Shown in pieces: positions 1 to 8,686 of a stretch of DNA of 64,000 bases. The notes below the pieces were generated by a model. The model worked only from the letters and a program-made list of their open reading frames with translations, had not been told where the DNA came from and did no database searches. The translations under genes and the position numbers were made by a program. Source of the stretch: Natrinema zhouii (GTDB lineage: Archaea > Halobacteriota > Halobacteria > Halobacteriales > Natrialbaceae); contig NZ_CP059154.1 of assembly GCF_013456555.2 (NCBI RefSeq), positions 1,736,001 through 1,800,000 of the forward strand, given 5' to 3'. Within the stretch, counting starts at the first letter, position 1; the number at the start of each line of letters is the position of its first letter.

Positions 1-22
1 AGCCCTTGATCCGGTCGTACAT
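1..22 (-). CDS. hisS: Probable histidyl-tRNA synthetase, first codons only
   Basis: An ATG at position 22 on the minus strand opens a reading frame that leaves the window after seven codons and reads MYDRIKG. This resembles the start of haloarchaeal histidyl-tRNA synthetases, which begin with a Lys-Gly-Phe-Arg-Asp-Phe segment. Only the start is visible, so the call rests on recall of that N-terminus. It would be transcribed divergently from the histidine kinase that follows. Confidence 0.4.
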
Positions 23-203
23 GCGAATTCGTTCGGGGACGGCGAACTTCTATCCTTTCGTTCCGCCGTGGCCGCCGCGACCGTCGGCAGTCCCGGCGAG
101 CGGGCGACAGACGTTTTGGTTTAATGCTAATTTCTGTTAGTTCTACCATCACCACCCTGAGACCGTCCCGTACATTGATAGCGACCTGCGTCAAGGGGTC
201 ACT

Positions 204-1250
204 GTGCAACGCGTGGCCGACGACGATTGGATCGCGGAGATCGGCGAGCGACTGCCGATTTCCCCGCTCTCGGCGCTGGGACTGTTCCTCGCGGCGATTA
301 TCGGCATTCGCATCCCTCTCGAGCAGGTGGCGACCAGAGCGCTCCTCGAGAGCGTCTTCCCACTGCTCGCAGCGACCGCCGTCGTCTTCGCCGACCGCTG
401 GCTGGTATCGAAGGATGTCTCGGCTCGAGACCGGCTCACCGTCTTCGGCTACGGACTCGGCGGCTTCCTCGCTGCCGTCCTCGTGACGGCGCTGCATCTC
501 TACGTGCTATACCTCGAGGGGACCGGCGCGCAAGCGCCGCTGTACTTGCTCCTGATGGGCGGGACGGTCGGTGTCGGCGCGGGCACTGTCGCCGGCGTCT
601 ACGAGATCCAACAGCGGACCGCCGTTCGCGAGGCCGAACGACAGAGCGCGCGCCTGGAGGAGTTCGCGAGCGTCGTCAGTCACGATCTCCGGAACCCGCT
701 CAGCGTCGCTCAGGGCCGGCTCCACGCGGCGTTTACGACCGGCGATCCGGAACACTTGCAGGAGGTCGACGCGGCGCTCTCCCGGATGGACGAGCTGATC
801 GAGGAGACGCTGTCGGTGGCCCGCAGCGGCACCCAGGTCGAAGACCCCTACGACGTCCCGCTAGTCGAACTCGCGAGCGACGCGTGGACGGCCGTCGAGA
901 CGAACGAAGCCACCTACGAGACGGTCGGCGATCGAACGCTGCAGGTCGATCCCCTTCGGGCGAAACAGCTCTTCGAGAACCTCTATCGGAACGCGATCGA
1001 ACACGGCCGCGAGGACGTCCACATCCGCGTCGGCCCCTGTGACGGCGGCTTCTTCATCGCCGATGACGGTCCCGGTATCCCTGAAAACAAGCGAGCGGAA
1101 GTGCTCGAACAGGGGTACTCGACATCCGCGGAGGGGTCGGGGCTCGGCCTCGCGATCGTCCGCGCGATCGCCGACGCCCACGGCTGGCAGGTCGCGATCA
1201 CCGACAGCGAGGCCGGCGGGGCCCGGTTCGAGTTCACTCGCGGCGGCTGA
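204..1250 (+). CDS. Membrane-bound sensor histidine kinase
   Basis: This 348-residue protein starts at a GTG. Four hydrophobic segments lie at about residues 17-40, 49-68, 79-105 and 111-133, with no extracytoplasmic sensor domain of size, so the sensing part is probably the membrane bundle itself. The kinase core follows: an H box SHDLRNP with the phospho-acceptor His at about 160, an N box with Asn at about 263, a G1 box DDGPGIP at 287-293 and a G2 box GSGLGL at 311-316. No PAS or GAF domain is seen. It converges on the PP-loop gene and has no response regulator next to it, so its partner is unknown. Confidence 0.85.
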   Translation: MQRVADDDWIAEIGERLPISPLSALGLFLAAIIGIRIPLEQVATRALLESVFPLLAATAVVFADRWLVSKDVSARDRLTVFGYGLGGFLAAVLVTALHLYVLYLEGTGAQAPLYLLLMGGTVGVGAGTVAGVYEIQQRTAVREAERQSARLEEFASVVSHDLRNPLSVAQGRLHAAFTTGDPEHLQEVDAALSRMDELIEETLSVARSGTQVEDPYDVPLVELASDAWTAVETNEATYETVGDRTLQVDPLRAKQLFENLYRNAIEHGREDVHIRVGPCDGGFFIADDGPGIPENKRAEVLEQGYSTSAEGSGLGLAIVRAIADAHGWQVAITDSEAGGARFEFTRGG

Positions 1251-1274
1251 GAACAGAGAATCGACCGGTCGAGC

Positions 1275-1865
1275 TCACCGCACCTTGGTCACGTACGTCT
1301 GATCGTGATCGGGGAAACACTCCGCGATCGCCGCTGGACCGTCTTCCTCCGCAATGAGCGCGCGGAGCTCCGCCTCGTAATCGGCCCTGTCGATCTCCTC
1401 GCTCGGCCCGACGGTCACGTCCAGGCGCGCCTCGACGAGTCGATCGACGGCCGACCGGCCGAAGCCCGACAGCGGCGCGATGTAATCGACGTCGTGTCGG
1501 TCCTCGAGGCTCTGGGCCTGCGCACGCGAGACCGTCGGGACGCGGTCATCGCGTCGGGTCCCGTCGGCGATCGCATCGAATTCGTGAGCAGCCAACTGCT
1601 CCAGGGCGTGCTGGTGGACCAGCTGGATGCCGTTTCGCGGGAAGCCATCCTCGCGGATCCGATCGGCGGCCTCGCGGGCGACGTCCGGATCGCACTCGAG
1701 ACGTTCGAAGGCGAACCCGGCCGTATCGGCCGTCTCGCGGGCGTGTTTCCAGTCGTCACTGATTCCGAAGTGCGCCGTCAGCAGCGTCACGTCGTAGAAC
1801 CCCTCGAGCAAGAGCGCCGCGAGCGTCGAGTCCTTGCCGCCGCTGTAGAGCAGTCCGAGCTCCAT
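1275..1865 (-). CDS. PP-loop superfamily ATP pyrophosphatase (N-type)
   Basis: This 196-residue protein carries the PP-loop SGGKDS at residues 9-14, the signature of N-type ATP pyrophosphatases that adenylate a substrate, often in tRNA or cofactor modification. The sequence resembles a short haloarchaeal family of unassigned substrate; no CxxC pair for thiolation is visible, which argues against a classic tRNA thiolase. Its ATG shares one base with the TAA of the PDCD5-like gene upstream (TAATG), so the two are co-transcribed and probably translationally coupled. Co-location with rpS19e suggests a role around ribosomes or tRNA, which is inference. Confidence 0.75.
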   Translation of the reverse strand: MELGLLYSGGKDSTLAALLLEGFYDVTLLTAHFGISDDWKHARETADTAGFAFERLECDPDVAREAADRIREDGFPRNGIQLVHQHALEQLAAHEFDAIADGTRRDDRVPTVSRAQAQSLEDRHDVDYIAPLSGFGRSAVDRLVEARLDVTVGPSEEIDRADYEAELRALIAEEDGPAAIAECFPDHDQTYVTKVR

Positions 1866-2212
1866 TACCGGCGCTGGATGTCGAAGCTCTGCGAGTCCGG
1901 CTTGAGCTCCTTGAGGAGCTGTTTCATCTTGTCATCGTCGATCTTCCCCTGGAGGCGGCCGCTCCGGGAGAGACTGACGACCTGCTGTTCGACCTGCTCG
2001 CCGAACTGGGGCTTGCTCATCTTGACCGTGTTGAGCCGCTTGCGAGCCTCGTCGGTCAGGTGCTGGCGCAGTACGGCTTTCTTCTGGGCGTCGGCCTGTT
2101 GCTTGGCCGCCTCCTGATTGCCCTCGCCCTGGGAATCGGCGCGGTCCTGTAGCTGCTCCATTTTCTTCTGTCGGAGCTCCTCGAGTTTTTCCTCGTCCGG
2201 TGAGCCACTCAT
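1865..2212 (-). CDS. PDCD5-family DNA/RNA-binding protein
   Basis: A 115-residue, highly charged helical protein of the archaeal PDCD5 (TFAR19) family. Typical features are the N-terminal segment [13 protein letters not shown], a glutamine-rich helix, and a compact C-terminal three-helix core with the conserved DEARKRL and [11 protein letters not shown] stretches. The ATG at 2212 was chosen over the one at 2236, because the family begins with a short acidic leader. In archaea this gene commonly follows rpS19e, as here, where 98 bases separate them. The cellular role in archaea is not settled; nucleic-acid binding is the family annotation. Confidence 0.88.
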   Translation of the reverse strand: MSGSPDEEKLEELRQKKMEQLQDRADSQGEGNQEAAKQQADAQKKAVLRQHLTDEARKRLNTVKMSKPQFGEQVEQQVVSLSRSGRLQGKIDDDKMKQLLKELKPDSQSFDIQRR

Positions 2213-2310
2213 AGTTGTCTCGTACTTCTCCGGCACGCCGGAAAATGATTACGGACGACGGTAGCGATGGCTCTGGGCGGGAAAACCGACGCGAAAACGA
2301 GGTCCTGAAA

Positions 2311-2766
2311 TTACGCGTAGCGCTCGAGTTCCGGACGGTCGAGGTCCTCGAGAACCTGGCCGGCGGTGTCGTCGAGCAGGCTCTGTCCCGCGGCGGTGAT
2401 TCGGCGACCTTCACCCTCGGCGGTCTCGACGAGGTCCTCCTCCTCGAGTTGCTGGAGGATCGTTCGAATGAGGTTCTTCGAGCCGTCGGTGCGCTTGTCG
2501 GGTGCGACCTGATAGCGGTTCGAGCCGTTCTTCGCGCCGCCGTATTCCGTCGAGAGTCGTTCGACGCCGACGGGACCGCGGTCGGCGACCTTGCGCAGGA
2601 GACTCGCGGCGCGGGTCGCCCAGAAGTCGTCCTGTTCGGGTGGAAGGTCTCGGTCGACACCGCTCTTGGCGAACTTGCCCCAGTCGGGTTCCTCGAGTCG
2701 TTCCGCGAGATCGTCGGCGAGCGCCTCGATGAGGTCGTCCGCCGGAACGTCGTACATCGTAGCCAT
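2311..2766 (-). CDS. rps19e: 30S ribosomal protein S19e
   Basis: A 151-residue protein matching archaeal/eukaryotic S19e: an N-terminal YDVPADDLI segment, the conserved DDFWATRAASLLRKV helix, the YGGAKNGSNR loop that contacts rRNA, and the IRTILQQLEEEDLV helix followed by a winged-helix wing. Length is normal for the family. The reading frame stays open far upstream, but the ATG at 2766 gives the canonical MATMYDVP start. It is the first gene of a minus-strand cluster with the PDCD5-like protein and PP-loop ATPase and is divergent from thiL. Confidence 0.95.
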   Translation of the reverse strand: MATMYDVPADDLIEALADDLAERLEEPDWGKFAKSGVDRDLPPEQDDFWATRAASLLRKVADRGPVGVERLSTEYGGAKNGSNRYQVAPDKRTDGSKNLIRTILQQLEEEDLVETAEGEGRRITAAGQSLLDDTAGQVLEDLDRPELERYA

Positions 2767-2865
2767 TGGCGTGTGATTCCCGGCGGCGGCATTTAAGGCC
2801 ATCGTATCCGAGCAGTCCCGCGTCGGCCCGGACTGCTTTTCGCCCTCGAGTCGAAACGGGGGGGT

Positions 2866-3765
2866 ATGGACGAACGCGCCGCCCTGGGTCTCCTGTCGGA
2901 CGAACTCGACGCGGCCGGCGACGATGCGGCAGTCGTCGACGGGCTGGTCGTGACGACGGACATGCTCCACGAGCGGACGGACTTTCCGCGCGGAACGACC
3001 CGCTACACGGCCGGCTGGCGCGCCGTCGGCGCGTCCCTCTCTGACGTAGCGGCGATGGGTGCCGACGCCACGGCCGCCGTCGCCGCCTACGCCGCCCCCG
3101 AATTCGACCGCGACGAACTGCTCGACTTCGTTCGCGGCGCGAGCGACGTCTGCGAGCGCGTCGGCACCGAGTACGTCGGAGGCGATCTGGACGGCCACGA
3201 CGAGTTCACCGTCGCGACGACCGCGATCGGTCGAACCGACGAGCCCGTTCTCCGAAGCGGCGCTCGGCCCGGCGACGCCGTCTGCGTGACCGGTACGCTG
3301 GGACGGAGCGCGGCCGGGCTCGAGTACTTCGAGCGCGCGGCCGACGGCGGTCACGCCGACCTGCGCGAGCGCGCGAACGACCTCTTTCAGTTCGAGCCAC
3401 GGATCGCGGCCGGCCGGGCGCTGGCCCCCCACGCGAGCGCGATGATGGACTCGAGCGACGGGCTGGCCCGTTCGCTCCACCAGCTCGCCGAGGCCAGCGA
3501 CTGCGGGTTCGCGATCGAGTCCGATCGGCTCCCGATCGACGACAGCGTCCGCGACGTGACGGACGGCGACGACGAGGCGCTCGAGCTCGCGACGACGTTC
3601 GGCGAGGACTTCGAACTCGTCGCGACGCTCCCCAAGGCGATGATTCCGGCGGTGAGGGAGTCGATCAACGTTTCGGTGTCGGTGATCGGCACGGTGCTCG
3701 AGGCCGACGGCGGAATTACAATGGACGGCGAGCCGCTCGCGGACCGCGGCTACACGCACGGCTGA
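2866..3765 (+). CDS. thiL: Thiamine-monophosphate kinase
   Basis: This 299-residue protein phosphorylates thiamine monophosphate to thiamine pyrophosphate using ATP. It has the PurM/ThiL fold: an early GDDAAVV acidic metal site, TTDMLHE, the WRAVGASLSDVAAMGA helix typical of ThiL, the GGDLDG motif, a VTGTLGRSAAG turn and the late SSDGLARSL and GEDFELV motifs. Length is slightly under the bacterial norm, as usual in halophiles. It stands alone, divergent from rpS19e and convergent with the site-2 protease. Confidence 0.93.
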   Translation: MDERAALGLLSDELDAAGDDAAVVDGLVVTTDMLHERTDFPRGTTRYTAGWRAVGASLSDVAAMGADATAAVAAYAAPEFDRDELLDFVRGASDVCERVGTEYVGGDLDGHDEFTVATTAIGRTDEPVLRSGARPGDAVCVTGTLGRSAAGLEYFERAADGGHADLRERANDLFQFEPRIAAGRALAPHASAMMDSSDGLARSLHQLAEASDCGFAIESDRLPIDDSVRDVTDGDDEALELATTFGEDFELVATLPKAMIPAVRESINVSVSVIGTVLEADGGITMDGEPLADRGYTHG

Positions 3766-3822
3766 GCGAGAGTGAGGTCGGTCAGGAGAGGCCAGAATAA
3801 TTTGGACTGGGCGACTGCCCAG

Positions 3823-4980
3823 TTAGCCGACGATCTCGACCGGGACCGGCATGAAACAGAGCGCTCCGAGTCCGAACGTGACGACGCCGAGGAGGAACCT
3901 GCCGCGGCCGAGCGGCTCGTCGCGGATCGGTGTGGCCGGCCCACGCGAGGCGAGCAGCGCCGTTAACAGCCCCCAGATGATCCAGACGAAGACCGTGTTC
4001 AGGTTGTGGCCGTCGACGTAGTAGAGGTACGCAGCGAGTGCGAACAGCACGCCCGGGACCAGCGCCGCGATCGTCTCCTGTAACTCGCCGACCATCGCCC
4101 GGAGGATGTGGCCACCGTCGAGCTGGCCGACCGGAATCAGGTTGAGAAAGGTGACGAGCATCCCGACCCACGCGCCGATGACGACCGGGTTCACCCCAGT
4201 CGTCGGGTCGTTCCGGTACAGCGGCTGGTCGAACCCCGCCGCAAGCAACTCGAGCAGCGGCGGATACCCCAGTTCGATCCGAATCGCGTCGGGGTTTTGG
4301 AGTAACGCGGGGTCGACTGAAACCGGCGGCAGGTGAAGACCGATCACGGTCGCGACGACTGTCGCGACCAGCCCGGCCAGCGGGCCGGCAGCGCCGATAT
4401 CGAACAGCGCCTTTCGGTCCGGCATCCGACCTTTCAGGGTGATGACCGCTCCCATCGTCCCAATGAGCGTTGGCACCGGAATAAAGTAGGGTAACGAGGC
4501 GTCGACCTGATGGTACCGGCTCATCACGTAGTGACCCATTTCGTGGACGCTAAGAACCCCCAGAATGGCCACCGTGAACGGCCATGCCTGCCAGATCACG
4601 GCCGGATCGGAGATCGGATCGAGCTGATACCAGAACGAGCCCGCGAACAGCGTCGACCCGATCGTCAGCAGGAACAGCACGATGTTCGTCCAGGGGATCC
4701 CGTCGATCCCGACGCTGGTGGGCTCGGCGACGAGGACGTACTCGCCGTGACGCGTCTCGAGATCGACGTCGTACCCGCGTTCGTGAAAGACAGGCCAGAG
4801 TTCCCGAAGCACCCGCTCCGGGTGGGTCAACGGATCACCGTAGTACACTAGCTGTCCGTCTTTGCGGCTCGCCTCGTATACCGAAAACACCGACTCGATC
4901 CGGTCGATCGGCGGCCCATCCTCGAGCGAGCGACCGCCCCGTCTCGCTGTCCCGAATCCGGACCGGTCGACATCGTCCAT
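3823..4980 (-). CDS. Site-2 protease family intramembrane zinc metalloprotease
   Basis: A 385-residue membrane protein. An N-terminal cytosolic region (about 1-95) is followed by six or more membrane segments. The zinc motif HEMGH lies at 146-150 and the second active-site motif NLIPVGQLDGG at 280-290, both diagnostic of the M50/site-2 protease family; a short PDZ domain is absent. The SLPYFIPVP stretch after the zinc motif is typical of the archaeal and plant EGY1-like branch. The frame is open farther upstream, but the ATG at 4980 lies 20-30 bases downstream of a TATA-like box (5002-5010). It would cleave a membrane-bound substrate; none is evident nearby. Confidence 0.88.
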   Translation of the reverse strand: MDDVDRSGFGTARRGGRSLEDGPPIDRIESVFSVYEASRKDGQLVYYGDPLTHPERVLRELWPVFHERGYDVDLETRHGEYVLVAEPTSVGIDGIPWTNIVLFLLTIGSTLFAGSFWYQLDPISDPAVIWQAWPFTVAILGVLSVHEMGHYVMSRYHQVDASLPYFIPVPTLIGTMGAVITLKGRMPDRKALFDIGAAGPLAGLVATVVATVIGLHLPPVSVDPALLQNPDAIRIELGYPPLLELLAAGFDQPLYRNDPTTGVNPVVIGAWVGMLVTFLNLIPVGQLDGGHILRAMVGELQETIAALVPGVLFALAAYLYYVDGHNLNTVFVWIIWGLLTALLASRGPATPIRDEPLGRGRFLLGVVTFGLGALCFMPVPVEIVG

Positions 4981-5286
4981 CACACGTGATTCACTATGGC
5001 CGGGTATAAATCGACTGCCGTCGGCAGGGCCGTCCGTTTCTTCCGGTCGCAGACGGTGGTCGTCGTGACGGTGTGCTCTCGAGAGACTGTTGTACAGAAA
5101 CAACGTGGACCCGCTCGTAGCGCGTCGGAGATAGAAACGATCGTGTGAGTAACGCGCCAGCAGGCATCGAAGCGTCAGCGGAGTGGCCAGCAATTCAGGT
5201 GGGGATCGCGCTGGATCGCGTCGGTGATACAGCGCGGAGTGGAGAACGCGGAGACTGTTCGTGCGAGTCGGTCAGGGTGACCGGAG
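4981..5286. other. Intergenic stretch without a convincing gene
   Basis: About 300 bases between the site-2 protease start and the stop of the small protein at 5287. It holds the TATA-like box of the protease gene near its left end. No reading frame here has a protein I recognise, and no strong hairpin or repeat was seen. Confidence 0.6.
5002..5010 (-). promoter_or_regulatory. TATA-like box of the site-2 protease gene
   Basis: On the minus strand the sequence reads TTTATACCC, ending 22 bases before the ATG at 4980. The spacing suggests a transcript that begins at or within a few bases of the start codon, the common leaderless arrangement in haloarchaea. Confidence 0.5.
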
Positions 5287-5526
5287 TTACACAGGGGCGA
5301 CGCGCCACGTGGTCGCGCTCGTGTAGGACCACTTCTCAATCTCGAGGTCGGGAACGGTGTCCGATAGCTTGACCATCAGCGCACCGATTTCCTTGGGTGA
5401 CATGCCGACATCGTCCGCGATGAACTTGCCTTTGAAGTATAGTTCACCGTCTTCGGCGCGGTCGCGGAGGTAGGACGTGAGGCGGTGTTCCTTGCTTTCC
5501 GTGGGGGGTTGGGCTGTCGTGCTCAT
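5287..5526 (-). CDS. Small conserved haloarchaeal protein, winged-helix-like
   Basis: A 79-residue protein with helices around KEHRLTSYLRDR and MSPKEIGALMVKL and a terminal strand-rich piece WSYTSATTWRV. The pattern resembles a short family widespread in haloarchaea (I recall it as DUF7123-like, not verified). The SPKEIGALM helix looks like a recognition helix of a winged-helix fold, so DNA or protein binding is possible. No catalytic motif is visible. It is flanked on its 5' side by an unusually AT-rich 250-base stretch (5527-5782), where a promoter must lie. Confidence 0.7.
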   Translation of the reverse strand: MSTTAQPPTESKEHRLTSYLRDRAEDGELYFKGKFIADDVGMSPKEIGALMVKLSDTVPDLEIEKWSYTSATTWRVAPV

Positions 5527-5782
5527 GGACAGTTACTCCTTGTGGGGGATATCTGTTATAAATAGCAGATGGTTAGCGGCGTTTCGATTGTGTTCAGCGA
5601 TCTGGGGGGTAATAGACCTTTTATCCTCACTTACGAGACTATTAATGAGTAGACGGGAGGATACGAGACGTTTTAAAACAGCAGCTAACGTATTATTTCT
5701 GTTTTCACTGTCCCGATACATGTAATATCATCTTTCTCGACCGTTTCACAACTTTAGTCCGACTCGTGAACGAATATAACGG

Positions 5783-6619
5783 TCAGGATCGATCGTGGAC
5801 CCAGAACTCGTCCTCGATGGTCACTTCCTTCTTGAAGAGTGGTACCTCGTCTTTCAACCGATTGATCCCGTCTTCGACGGCCCGAAACGCCTCCTCGCGG
5901 TGGCCAGCGAGGACCACGACAAAGACGATATCCTCGCCGTCCTCAACGACGCCCGTTCGGTGGTAGAGTTCGACGTCTAAGACGCCGTCTCGAGCCTCGA
6001 GATCCGATTCGAGGGCCGCCATCCGCTCGTCGGCGACTCCCTCGTACTTCTCGAACTCGAGGTGCCGGGTGCGCGCGTCGTCCGCGCCGTCTTTCGCGCG
6101 GACTCGGCCGGTGAAGGTCGCGATCGCGCCCGCCCGGTCGGCCCGCGGCGATCGTTTGATGCGGGTCACCAGCGACTCGAGGGTCTCATGGGGTTCGGCC
6201 GACTCGACGGCCGCCACCACGGCGTCGAGCTCGAGGGCGGCGGGGCCGTCGACGGTTGCGATGACCTCACCGGTCGGCTCGCGTTCGGCACCGGCCGATC
6301 CGACGACGATCGAGGGATATCGCAACGTCGGTGTGCCGACGATAACTGCATACTCGCAGTCGGTCGCCAGACTATCGAGCGCGTCACCGACGGACATCCC
6401 CGTCCCTGAAGCGAGCCAGTCGCCGTCGACCCCGAGGTCGTAGGTGACGTCTCCGCCGAAGGTGATGGATTCGCGCGCGTACGCTCCGTCGGCGATCGTC
6501 GAATCGTACCTGACGACGCCGACGCGACCTCGCTCGGAGAGGCGATCGACGGTCCGATCGACGACCGCCTCGAGCGCGTCACCATCGGCACCCCCGTCGT
6601 GAACACCCAGTACGTGCAT
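5783..6619 (-). CDS. moaE: Molybdopterin synthase large-subunit (MoaE) protein with N-terminal extension
   Basis: A 278-residue protein. The C-terminal 130 or so residues match MoaE, the catalytic subunit that inserts sulfur into precursor Z: a GAIATFTGRVR strand, the LEFEKYEGVADERM segment, the LYHRTGVVEDGEDIVFVVVLAGHREEAF core and the end LFKKEVTIEDEFWV, including the conserved Lys pair. The N-terminal 140 residues are a second domain resembling MobB-type proteins but without a clear Walker A loop. This fusion is the usual haloarchaeal form. It needs a MoaD-like protein activated by an E1 such as UbaA, encoded in this window at 52606. Confidence 0.85.
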   Translation of the reverse strand: MHVLGVHDGGADGDALEAVVDRTVDRLSERGRVGVVRYDSTIADGAYARESITFGGDVTYDLGVDGDWLASGTGMSVGDALDSLATDCEYAVIVGTPTLRYPSIVVGSAGAEREPTGEVIATVDGPAALELDAVVAAVESAEPHETLESLVTRIKRSPRADRAGAIATFTGRVRAKDGADDARTRHLEFEKYEGVADERMAALESDLEARDGVLDVELYHRTGVVEDGEDIVFVVVLAGHREEAFRAVEDGINRLKDEVPLFKKEVTIEDEFWVHDRS

Positions 6620-6807
6620 ATCCGAATGATTGGGTGCTCGGGCTTTGTAGCTGTCGCCAGAAAGCCCGCGCTGGGCGTGCGGCGCCTGCCCAGCGCGCCC
6701 CTTTCAGTCCCACCCGGCAAAGCCGAGCCCACGTGGGTACCGTGCGACGGAACGCAGGTCGAGAACCAGTGGCCTGGGATTTTGGGCGTGCACCGCGAAC
6801 GTTCGAT

Positions 6808-7848
6808 ATGCCCCTTCGAATCGGCTTCACGGGCGACGTGATGCTCGGTCGGCTTGTCGACGACCGTCAACGCAGTCGATCCGTCGATGCGGTCTGGGGG
6901 AACGCCCTCGAGCGCCTTCGCGAACTGGACGGGCTCGTGATCAACCTCGAGTGCGTGCTCTCGACGCGCGGCCGGGAGTGGCAGCGTACCCGCCGTCCGT
7001 TTCACTTCCGAGCCGATCCCGAGTGGGCGATTCCGGCCCTCGAGCGCGCGGGCGTCGATATCTGTGCGCTGGCGAACAACCACGTCCTCGACTACGAGGA
7101 GATTGCGCTGCGGGACACTATCGCGGCGCTCGATGAGGCCGGCATCGGTCACGCGGGTGCCGGCGAGACGATCGACGAGGCGCTCGAGCCCGCGATTCGG
7201 ACGGTCGGCGGCTCCAGCGCGGGCGACGATGAGTCGAACGCGGGCAGCGACAGCGGACTCGACGTAGCGGTCGTCTCGTTCACTGACAACACACCGGAGT
7301 ACGCGGCCGACGAGGACTCACCGGGGACGGCCCGGGTCGAGATAGATATCGACGATTCGGACTCGCGGCGACTCGTATCGGACGCGCTCGAGCGCGCACG
7401 CGAGACGAATCCGGACCTGCTGGTCGCCTCGCTGCACTGGGGGCCGAACATGGTCACGGAGCCGCCCGAATCGTTCCGGGAGTTCGGCCGCTGGCTGGTC
7501 GAAGAAGGCGTCGATATCGTTCACGGTCACAGCGCGCACGTCTTTCAGGGGATCGAAGTCCACGAGGGCCGGCCGATCGTCTACGACGCGGGGGATTTCG
7601 TCGACGACTACCGAGTCGACGACGAGTTGCGCAACGATCGGAGCTTTCTGTTCGTCCTCGCGGTAACGCCCGACGGCCGGCTGACCGAACTCCGATTGCA
7701 GCCGACTGAGATCCACGACTGCGCGGTCCGCGAGGCGAACTCAGAGGCTGCTGCGTGGTCCCGCGAGCGGATGCGCGAACTCTCGGAGCCGTTTGGAACC
7801 GAGTTCGACCGGGACGGCGACGGGCTCGTGCTGTCACTCGAGGCGTAG
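6808..7848 (+). CDS. CapA-family (PGA_cap) metallophosphatase-like protein
   Basis: A 346-residue protein of the poly-gamma-glutamate CapA family, a calcineurin-like phosphoesterase fold. Visible motifs in order are FTGDVMLGR near the N-terminus, NLECVLS, ALANNHVLDY, a region around LHWGPNM, HGHSAHVFQG and DAGDFVDDY. No signal peptide or membrane anchor is seen, unlike many bacterial CapA proteins. The ATG at 6808 was chosen because the fold starts there; the frame is open upstream. It is divergent from moaE. The substrate is unknown; polyglutamate capsule synthesis is not implied without capBC partners, and none is present. Confidence 0.82.
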   Translation: MPLRIGFTGDVMLGRLVDDRQRSRSVDAVWGNALERLRELDGLVINLECVLSTRGREWQRTRRPFHFRADPEWAIPALERAGVDICALANNHVLDYEEIALRDTIAALDEAGIGHAGAGETIDEALEPAIRTVGGSSAGDDESNAGSDSGLDVAVVSFTDNTPEYAADEDSPGTARVEIDIDDSDSRRLVSDALERARETNPDLLVASLHWGPNMVTEPPESFREFGRWLVEEGVDIVHGHSAHVFQGIEVHEGRPIVYDAGDFVDDYRVDDELRNDRSFLFVLAVTPDGRLTELRLQPTEIHDCAVREANSEAAAWSRERMRELSEPFGTEFDRDGDGLVLSLEA

Positions 7849-7945
7849 GTCGACTCGCGCCGGTCGAGGGTCGGCCGAGCACCGACTCGAGGGGTGTGCC
7901 ACCACGCCGTCCGGGCAGTTGGCAACCCTTAAGATAGCAACTCCG

Positions 7946-7959
7946 CTACACCGGTGTAG
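7946..7959. promoter_or_regulatory. Perfect 14-base palindrome before pyrH
   Basis: CTACACCGGTGTAG is a perfect palindrome ending two bases before the pyrH start codon. An AT-rich box (CTTAAGA near 7928-7934) lies about 20 bases further upstream. The palindrome therefore sits at or over the expected transcription start, the position of a repressor operator. Confidence 0.5.
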
Positions 7960-7960
7960 T

Positions 7961-8686
7961 ATGAAAGTGGTCGTCTCTATCGGCGGGAGCGTCCTCGTTC
8001 CCGAACCCGGCGGGGATCGGGTCGCCGAACACGCTGCCGTCATCGAAGAGCTCATTTCGGAGGGCTGTCGGATCGGTGCCGTCGTCGGGGGCGGCGGTGT
8101 CGCCCGCGAGTACATCTCGGCCGCTCGAGAGCTCGGGGCGAACGAGATCGAACTCGATCAGCTGGGGATCGACGTCACCCGACTCAATGCTCGGTTGCTC
8201 ATCGCGGCGCTGAGCGAGGAGTCCGTGACCGCGCCGGCTCTCGATTACGAGGAGGCCAGCGAGGCGCTCCGCCGGGACGACATCTGTATCATGGGCGGTG
8301 TCGCGCCGGCCCAGACCACGGACGCCGTCGGCGCCGCACTCGCGGAGTATATCGACGCCGACCTGCTCGTCTACGCGACGAGCGTCCCCGGCGTCTACAG
8401 CGACGACCCCAACGAGAACGACGACGCGACCAAGTACGATCACCTCTCCGCCACGGAGCTGGTCGACGTCATCGCGGGCCTCGAGATGAACGCCGGCGCG
8501 TCCGCGCCCGTCGACCTGCTGGCGGCGAAGATCATCGAGCGCTCGGGGATGCGCACCATCGTCCTCGACGGCACGGATCCCGACCGGATCGCCCGCGCGG
8601 TTCGCCACGGCGATCACGAGGGGACGGACGTCATCCCCGACGGTGCCGGCGAAGAACCGACCTACTGGGCGAACGACGAGCAATGA
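7961..8686 (+). CDS. pyrH: UMP kinase, archaeal type
   Basis: A 241-residue amino-acid-kinase-fold protein that converts UMP to UDP. It shows the N-terminal IGGSVLVP phosphate loop, a VVGGGGVAREYI glycine loop, the ELDQLGIDVTRLNARL segment diagnostic of archaeal UMP kinases, and a late VPGVYSDDPN loop followed by MNAGASAPVDLLAAKI. Length matches the family. The ATG at 7961 was chosen over an upstream extension. The stop TGA overlaps the ATG of lysS by four bases (ATGA), so the two genes form an operon. Confidence 0.93.
   Translation: MKVVVSIGGSVLVPEPGGDRVAEHAAVIEELISEGCRIGAVVGGGGVAREYISAARELGANEIELDQLGIDVTRLNARLLIAALSEESVTAPALDYEEASEALRRDDICIMGGVAPAQTTDAVGAALAEYIDADLLVYATSVPGVYSDDPNENDDATKYDHLSATELVDVIAGLEMNAGASAPVDLLAAKIIERSGMRTIVLDGTDPDRIARAVRHGDHEGTDVIPDGAGEEPTYWANDEQ

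Noticed and set aside
5533..5721. A 62-residue frame in the AT-rich stretch
   Set aside because: No coding character or family; the stretch is more likely promoter DNA.
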